From: Acidimicrobiaceae bacterium
Lineage (GTDB): Bacteria > Actinomycetota > Acidimicrobiia > Acidimicrobiales > Ilumatobacteraceae
Length of the DNA: 64,000 nt
Direction: 5' to 3'
Assembly (NCBI GenBank): GCA_020637295.1
Contig: JACJWF010000003.1
Location: 248,001-312,000, forward strand
This document shows positions 59,857 through 64,000 of this stretch, piece by piece. Each line of letters begins with the position of its first letter. The first letter of the stretch is position 1. The position numbers and the translations under genes were made by a program. The notes under the pieces were generated by a model. It saw only the letters and a list, made by a program, of their open reading frames with translations. It searched no databases and was not told the DNA's origin.

Positions 59857-60489
59857 TCAGCCGAAGAACTGGCCGTCACACCAGTTGTTGGCATCGCCGA
59901 TCGTCGTGGGCAGACCAAGTCGAGCGCGCACGATATCCGCTGTGCCTGTGGACGTCGGTGCGTCTTCCCAGACGCTGTTCCACTCGGCGATGGTTCGTAC
60001 CTTGCTGACGGCTTCCAAGAATGCAGCCATTGTCGAGTTCTCTGTAATGAGGATGTCGATGTCGGCTTGGACGTCCTCAGGCCACTCATAGTTGACGAGA
60101 TCTTGGACGAACTGGGCCATTGCTTGGGCAAGTCCTGCGTACCCAGGAAGCACGGTGGCAGTGAAGTCCGGCCACTCGCGACTGCTGATCTGCCCATCGC
60201 CGAGGAACGGCGCCTCGGTCAACTGCAGCAACTGGAGCGCGCAGTTCATCGGTGCGACGATCTCCAGGTAGTGATCGCCGGGCGTCTGCGGCGCTTCTGT
60301 CGTGCTCGTGCTGGACGTCGTGGTGCTGGACGAGGTGGTCGTTGCCGCCTGCTCAGTAGTGGTGGGTGGCAGCGATGTCGTCGCGGCCGACGACCCGGCT
60401 TGCGGAGTGCTCACGGAGGAGCTGTCAGAGTCGCTGCAACTTGCAGCCAGCGCGAGGACAATCACTGGCAGCGCACTCCAGCGTCTCAT
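59857..60489 (-). CDS. Reverse-strand cargo lipoprotein of the element
   Basis: The 210-residue protein has a signal peptide with lipobox LALAASC and a Ser/Thr linker. A helical domain follows (residues about 85-210) with HYLEIVAPMNCALQLLQLTE, QAMAQFVQDLV and TIAEWNSVWEDAP. Not recognised. It is the only gene of the element on the minus strand and is set apart, which fits a lysogenic-conversion or cargo gene. GGAGC precedes the ATG at 60489. Confidence 0.75.
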   Translation of the reverse strand: MRRWSALPVIVLALAASCSDSDSSSVSTPQAGSSAATTSLPPTTTEQAATTTSSSTTTSSTSTTEAPQTPGDHYLEIVAPMNCALQLLQLTEAPFLGDGQISSREWPDFTATVLPGYAGLAQAMAQFVQDLVNYEWPEDVQADIDILITENSTMAAFLEAVSKVRTIAEWNSVWEDAPTSTGTADIVRARLGLPTTIGDANNWCDGQFFG

Positions 60490-60540
60490 GTTCTGCTCCG
60501 TTCCAGTTCTCCGCTTCCAACCGCGAGAGTACCCCCGAGC

Positions 60541-60780
60541 GGGCCCCTCCGATCTTTCCAGCGCAGAGGGTGGCCGCCAGGACCGCCAGTCCGCTGCCCC
60601 CCTATAGCGAGCACCCGGGGTGCTGGTGAGAGGGGCGGGGTCGAGTCTTTGCAGGGGCGATGCGCCGCCAGGACCGCCAGTCCGGACGTTGTGTGTGGTG
60701 AGCGTTCCGTGGCGAAGGGGAGGGGCGGGGCCGATTCTTTCCAGGGACGATGCACCGCCAGGACCGCCTCTCCCGACGTC
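60541..60780. repeat. Three imperfect ~90-bp direct repeats
   Basis: The 352-bp gap between the lipoprotein and the next gene holds three related units with the shared core CCGCCAGGACCGCC at 60574, 60665 and 60755. Units 2 and 3 also share GAGGGGCGGGG-CGA-TCTTT-CAGGG-CGATGC upstream (AGGGGCGGGG at 60631 and 60721, exactly 90 bases apart). No gene is supported. They look like repeated regulatory or packaging sites. Confidence 0.8.
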
Positions 60781-60841
60781 TCTCCCCCAGCGTTTCCCCA
60801 AGGGGGGGTGTCCCCCACCGACCACAGAAAGCGAGCATGAC

Positions 60842-61054
60842 ATGAGCGAGTTGGACTACAGCAGGGTTACCCAGGTCATCGGGGACTGGATGGCCGAGGA
60901 CCCTGGTTGGCATCGTGACCTGGAGGACAACCGCCTGACGTGGGCGCTGTCCGGGTGGGACGAGGCCGGCTGGGGTCAGGTGGACGTGATCCACAAGGTG
61001 ACGGGCCAGTTGGTCGCGTCGGCGCGGGTGCATCGTTCGGCGCTGGAGGCATGA
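60842..61054 (+). CDS. Small hypothetical protein before the capsid gene
   Basis: The 70-residue protein starts MSELDYSRVTQVIGDWMAED and ends in KVTGQLVASARVHRSALEA. Small acidic, soluble, not recognised. It lies 178 bases before the capsid gene, on the same strand, after the 90-bp repeats. The intervening bases hold a possible short reading frame (ATG 61161) but no convincing gene. Confidence 0.55.
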   Translation: MSELDYSRVTQVIGDWMAEDPGWHRDLEDNRLTWALSGWDEAGWGQVDVIHKVTGQLVASARVHRSALEA

Positions 61055-61232
61055 AGTTGCATCTACACAGAGTCGCGGTAGGGTGCGGGGCGACTCCCGC
61101 GGACGTGCGGCCCTCGGCCCTACGTGTGGAGCTTGCGAGCATCATTGCCGGACATCGCCGCATGACGACTCTCCCCCGTTCAACGGGCGCTGAGGCCATG
61201 CGCTGCGCGCCCATGTTCCGCAAGGAGTTCCC

Positions 61233-62750
61233 ATGACCAACACGGTCAATCCCGCCACGTCGTTCATCGACGTGCTCAAGGGCCAGGTGGAGACGCTCAA
61301 GTCCGAGCGCGCCACCATGCTGGCCGAAGCCACGGCCATCTGTGACGCGGCGCAGGCCGAGCCCCGCAACCTGACTCCCGCCGAAACCGCCCAACTCGAC
61401 AAGCTCACCGAGCGCGGCAAGAAGCTGGCCGAGGACATCGAGGTCAAGAGCGAGCACCTGCTCAACCTCGCAAGCCTCAAGGCCGAGCGTGCCGGAGTGC
61501 TGCGGACGCTGCGTACCTCGCACCTGTCTGGTGACGTGACGTTCTGGAAGCAGTCCGCGCCCGCGTGGACGGCCGACGCTGACAGCGTGTCGGAGCGCGA
61601 CGCGGTGACGCTGGCCCGTTCCGCCCTGGACGCCACGCACGCCCGCAATGTCGGTGTGCCCGAAGAGGGCTTCGCCAAGGTGCTGGACGTGCTGACGGAC
61701 GGCCGGGACGGCGAGCGCGGCCGTATGGCCCGCTGGGCGGTCGCTGCGTCGAACCCGGCCTACGAGCGTGCCTTCGGCAAGCTGATCGTGGACCCGACCC
61801 GCGGCCACCTCGAGTGGACCGAGGAGGAGCGCGTCGCCTACAAGACGGTGAGCGAACTGTCCCGTGCGATGAGCCTGACCGACGCGAACGGTGGCTACAT
61901 GGTGCCGTTCACGTTGGACCCGGCGATCCTGCTGACCAACGACGGCAGCAACAACCCGCTGCGCCGGCTGGCCACGGTGAAGATGACCACCACGGATTCG
62001 TGGAACGGCATCACCTCCGCGGGCGTCACCGCCGAGTGGAAGGCCGAGGCCGCGGAGATGGCCGACGCTTCCCCGACGCTGGCCCAGCCGTCGATCCCCG
62101 TGCACCTCGGTGACGCCTTCATCCCGTACACCTACGAGTACGGCATGGATGCCGTGGACGCCCTCCAGCAACTCTCGATGGTGCTGCGCGACGGTGCCGA
62201 CCAGTTGATGGCCACCGCCTACACGACCGGCACCGGAACCGGCCAGCCCGCCGGCATCGTCACGGGCCTGACCGGCACCGCCTCCGAGATCAACTGCGCC
62301 ACCTCCGAGACACTCACCGCCGCGGACGCGTACGCCCTCCAGAACGCCCTACCCGCCCGGTTCAGCGGCAACGCCACCTGGCAGAGCCACATCGCCATCG
62401 CCAACGAGTTCCGAGCCATGGAGACGACCAACGGTGCGCTCCAGTTCCCTGAACTGCGGAACACCTCCCCGTCGCTGTTGGGTAAGCAGTGGCACGAGAA
62501 CTCCAACATGGACGGCACCTACAACCCGGCTGCCACGGCCAACAACTACGTGCTGATCTATGGCGACGTTGCCGCCGGGTTCTTCATCGTGGACCGCATC
62601 GGCGCCACCCTGGAGCTCATCCCGCAGCTGTTCGGCACGACGAACGGCCGGCCCACCGGCGAACGCGGCGCCGTGCTCTGGTTCCGCACCGGCTCCAAGG
62701 TCGTCCGCACCCAGGCGCTACGGATGCTCGACATCCCGACCACCGCCTAA
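61233..62750 (+). CDS. HK97-fold phage major capsid protein
   Basis: The 505-residue protein has an N-terminal coiled-coil scaffold-like domain (residues about 1-90) with VLKGQVETLKSERATMLAEA and LDKLTERGKKLAEDIEVKSE. The HK97 shell domain follows, with NGGYMVPFTLDPAILLTNDG, AEWKAEAAEMADASPTLAQP, FIPYTYEYGMDAVDALQQLS and AFF-like GFFIVDRIGATLEL. A strong AAGGAG precedes the ATG. No prohead protease, portal or terminase is adjacent, which is unusual for a normal prophage. The capsid could package the element itself or a small genome. Confidence 0.92.
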   Translation: MTNTVNPATSFIDVLKGQVETLKSERATMLAEATAICDAAQAEPRNLTPAETAQLDKLTERGKKLAEDIEVKSEHLLNLASLKAERAGVLRTLRTSHLSGDVTFWKQSAPAWTADADSVSERDAVTLARSALDATHARNVGVPEEGFAKVLDVLTDGRDGERGRMARWAVAASNPAYERAFGKLIVDPTRGHLEWTEEERVAYKTVSELSRAMSLTDANGGYMVPFTLDPAILLTNDGSNNPLRRLATVKMTTTDSWNGITSAGVTAEWKAEAAEMADASPTLAQPSIPVHLGDAFIPYTYEYGMDAVDALQQLSMVLRDGADQLMATAYTTGTGTGQPAGIVTGLTGTASEINCATSETLTAADAYALQNALPARFSGNATWQSHIAIANEFRAMETTNGALQFPELRNTSPSLLGKQWHENSNMDGTYNPAATANNYVLIYGDVAAGFFIVDRIGATLELIPQLFGTTNGRPTGERGAVLWFRTGSKVVRTQALRMLDIPTTA

Positions 62751-62801
62751 CCGATCTGGGCACCACAACGGTGCCGAGGTCAGAGATCGGCGCCGGTGCT
62801 C

Positions 62802-62827
62802 AGTCCCGCTGCGGGCGGTGTGGGACT
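62802..62827 (+). terminator. Possible terminator after the capsid gene
   Basis: AGTCCC (62802-62807) pairs with GGGACT (62822-62827) around a GC-rich centre that can fold as CCCGC/GCGGG. A pyrimidine-rich TGCTTCCTTTC run follows. The fold is moderate. Confidence 0.45.
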
Positions 62828-62937
62828 TGCTTCCTTTCACCCACGCCGCCCCGCAGCGCACGCCGTGAAGCCAGGAGTGGGGCTGCAGTGAACGGAAAGC
62901 ACCTAGGGGTCCGCGCCGGTGAAGTACCGTCCAGTTC

Positions 62938-62967
62938 GTGACCTCGACGGGGCGGAGCCGGCCGTGA
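62938..62967 (+). CDS. Nine-codon leaderless upstream ORF coupled to the Ntn-hydrolase
   Basis: GTG at 62938 lies exactly seven bases after the -10 element TACCGT (62925-62930). The frame reads V-T-S-T-G-R-S-R-P and stops at TGA 62965-62967. The stop overlaps the GTG start of the Ntn-hydrolase gene (GTGA). This is the same leaderless geometry as elsewhere, so the little frame is probably translated first and delivers ribosomes to the next start. Confidence 0.55.
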   Translation: MTSTGRSRP

Positions 62968-63797
62968 CCATTGCGATTGCGCTGAAGGTACGCGATGGCA
63001 TCGTGTTGGCTGCGGACAGTGCGACGACGCTCTCTAGCGGCACGTCGATCCACAACGTCTACAACCACGCCAACAAGATCGTGAACCTGCAGAAGGGTAG
63101 GCCGATCGGTTTGATGACGTGGGGGATTGGCGGCTTTGCGAACGCCAGCATCGCAACCCTGGCAAAGGACTTCCGTGCCGATGTCTGGCCGAGCAGGTTC
63201 GAGACCGGGTACACGGTCAAGGACGTCGCAGAGGCCGTTCGCTCCCACTTTGTAGACGTAGGGGCGGACGGTGAGCTGAAGGCTCGACCTGAGGGTGAGC
63301 GGGCCTTCGGCTTCCTCGTGGCCGGGCACACGCCCCACCAGACTCTCGGTGAGGCGTGGGTGGTCGAAACTGATCAACAAACGGGCGACTGGTCGGACCC
63401 GTTGGAGGTCCTGTCCGGAGACCAGGGACTGGTCTGGTACGGGGTGCCTCAGTGGATTCAACGTCTGGTCGTAGGGATTGACATTGGAGCCGTGGCTCTC
63501 GCATTGGTGGAGCGGTTCGGCATCCCGCCGACGGAACTCGGTGCGGCGATCGAGGTCTTTCGCTCTTACAGCGAGCGTTCCTTCATTCATCCCGCGATGC
63601 CCATCCAAGATGTGATCGACCTCGCGTCCTACCTAGCCGAGGTGACCAAGGGCGCTGTCGCCTTCACGCCAGGCGCGCCTACGGTAGGTGGCCAGACCGA
63701 ACTCGCTGCTATCACGAAGCATGAGGGTTTCAAGTGGGTGTCGCGGAAGCACTATTTCAGCCAGGACATGAATCCGGAGACGATGCGATGGGGGTAG
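62964..63797 (+). CDS. Proteasome-beta-like Ntn-hydrolase of the element
   Basis: The protein of about 277 residues begins VTIAIALKVRDGIVLAADSA, which lines up with the start of 20S proteasome beta subunits (T-x-x-V-A-L-K...G-x-V-x-A-x-D). The Thr right after the initiator coincides with the catalytic Thr1. The Asp of AADS and a lysine (NHANKIVNL) can fill the other active-site positions. GIGGFANASIATLAKDF and a long C-terminal part follow. GTG 62964 is chosen because GGGGCGGAG lies six bases upstream and it overlaps the small upstream ORF; a GTG at 62919 would add 15 residues. Activity is inferred. Confidence 0.72.
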   Translation: MTIAIALKVRDGIVLAADSATTLSSGTSIHNVYNHANKIVNLQKGRPIGLMTWGIGGFANASIATLAKDFRADVWPSRFETGYTVKDVAEAVRSHFVDVGADGELKARPEGERAFGFLVAGHTPHQTLGEAWVVETDQQTGDWSDPLEVLSGDQGLVWYGVPQWIQRLVVGIDIGAVALALVERFGIPPTELGAAIEVFRSYSERSFIHPAMPIQDVIDLASYLAEVTKGAVAFTPGAPTVGGQTELAAITKHEGFKWVSRKHYFSQDMNPETMRWG

Positions 63798-64000
63798 AGA
63801 GATTGTCCAAGCAACTGCACACGGTGCCAACAAACCAGAACGAGGTGATCTATCACCCCGAGGGTGCTCGTACGCGTATCGAGTCTTCCAAGCGCGCCGG
63901 CGAGCTGAGTCGTTGCGTGTCACGTCCCACTGAGGTCCGCTTCGAGCTGACTCCGTCAAGCGAGTCACGTAGCTTCAAGCTGGTGCTGAAGAACTCAACG
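63788..64000 (+). CDS. Unknown gene after the Ntn-hydrolase, cut by window edge
   Basis: From ATG 63788, overlapping the Ntn-hydrolase gene by ten bases, 71 codons are open to the window end. The visible text begins GVERLSKQLHTVPTNQNEVI and includes SFKLVLKNST. It is not recognised. The overlap suggests a translationally coupled partner or substrate of the Ntn-hydrolase. Confidence 0.55.
   Translation, partial: MGVERLSKQLHTVPTNQNEVIYHPEGARTRIESSKRAGELSRCVSRPTEVRFELTPSSESRSFKLVLKNST

Larger units (their letters stand above)
55795..64000. mobile_element. Integrative element with integrase, primase and capsid gene, right end outside window
   Basis: From the end of the PHP gene the content changes to element genes: tyrosine integrase, small zinc-ribbon and basic proteins, TOPRIM/RecA-like primase, a lipoprotein cargo, an HK97 capsid and an Ntn-hydrolase. 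No portal, terminase, prohead protease or tail gene lies in these 8 kb. The left boundary is near the AT-rich island at 55850-55890. No tRNA is present there, and no attachment duplicate can be identified without the right end. Confidence 0.75.

Noticed and set aside
59683..59860. Small gene starting ATG 59683, overlapping the primase stop
   Set aside because: The reading is composed of the GGGAACAC repeats (G-N-T/S) and then runs antisense through the lipoprotein gene. No family features are seen.

Overview
The window is high-GC, gene-dense DNA from a chromosome of the Actinomycetota. Supporting features are a fused CofG/CofH F420 synthase (FbiC), an F420-type luciferase-like oxidoreductase, the tiny ribosomal protein bS22, the gene order glmU-prs-rplY-pth-mfd, and a metG/tatD/RlpA-like/rsmA/ispE cluster. 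Gene style (13E12-type HNH protein, LPXTG protein with T/P linker, many leaderless starts) would fit Acidimicrobiia (Ilumatobacter-like). That class assignment is inference.

Region 1 (1-9736) is a sugar regulon. On the minus strand lie a lipoprotein binding protein, two ABC permeases and a partial alpha-glucosidase. They are followed by a GH32 beta-fructosidase, a LacI-family repressor, a second alpha-glucosidase and a divergent amylosucrase. An identical 14-base LacI-type operator lies at 3631-3644 and 7784-7797, so one repressor probably controls the set. The likely logic is import of an alpha-glucoside (sucrose or a relative), hydrolysis, and conversion of part of the sucrose to alpha-glucan.

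Region 2 (9926-24921) holds a GGGTC repeat tract, a 13E12/HNH protein, and a minus-strand housekeeping block: HxlR regulator, glmU, prs, rplY, pth, mfd and an LLM-class oxidoreductase. The glmU lacks its acetyltransferase half. Then come fbiC, a racemase abutting tRNA-Gln, bS22, and ispE/rsmA. Region 3 (24925-48265) is mixed chromosomal content: tatD, metG, a metallo-beta-lactamase-fold enzyme with a thioesterase, three tandem lipoprotein paralogues, a small toxin-antitoxin-like pair, HAD/rsmI/DUF192, EamA, trmB, a sulfatase facing an SGNH hydrolase, a DUF885 protein, hsp20, ACT protein, TauD-like dioxygenase, MFS, aminotransferase, enoyl-CoA hydratase, an LPXTG surface protein and ychF.

Region 4 (48447-52538) is an accessory island: an unknown gene pair, a DUF6932-like/XRE pair behind a 10-bp inverted repeat, and two tandem nucleotidyltransferase genes apparently joined by a deletion. 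Region 5 (52665-55794) holds an AlkZ/YcaQ-like winged-helix protein, a DUF4405-like membrane protein pair and a HhH-PHP protein. Two of these genes carry near-identical 16-bp palindromes (CGGTTCA-NN-TGAACCG) upstream.

Region 6 (about 55860 to the window end) is an integrative element: tyrosine integrase, small genes, TOPRIM/RecA-like primase-helicase with GGGAACAC direct repeats at its 3' end, a reverse-strand lipoprotein cargo gene, three ~90-bp repeats, an HK97-type major capsid protein without portal, terminase or protease so far, and a proteasome-beta-like Ntn-hydrolase preceded by a 9-codon leaderless upstream ORF. The right end lies outside the window.

A theme runs through the whole window. 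A TANNNT -10 element lies 6-8 bases before many start codons, including those of the integrase and the upstream ORF. This is the signature of leaderless transcription and was used here to choose many starts.
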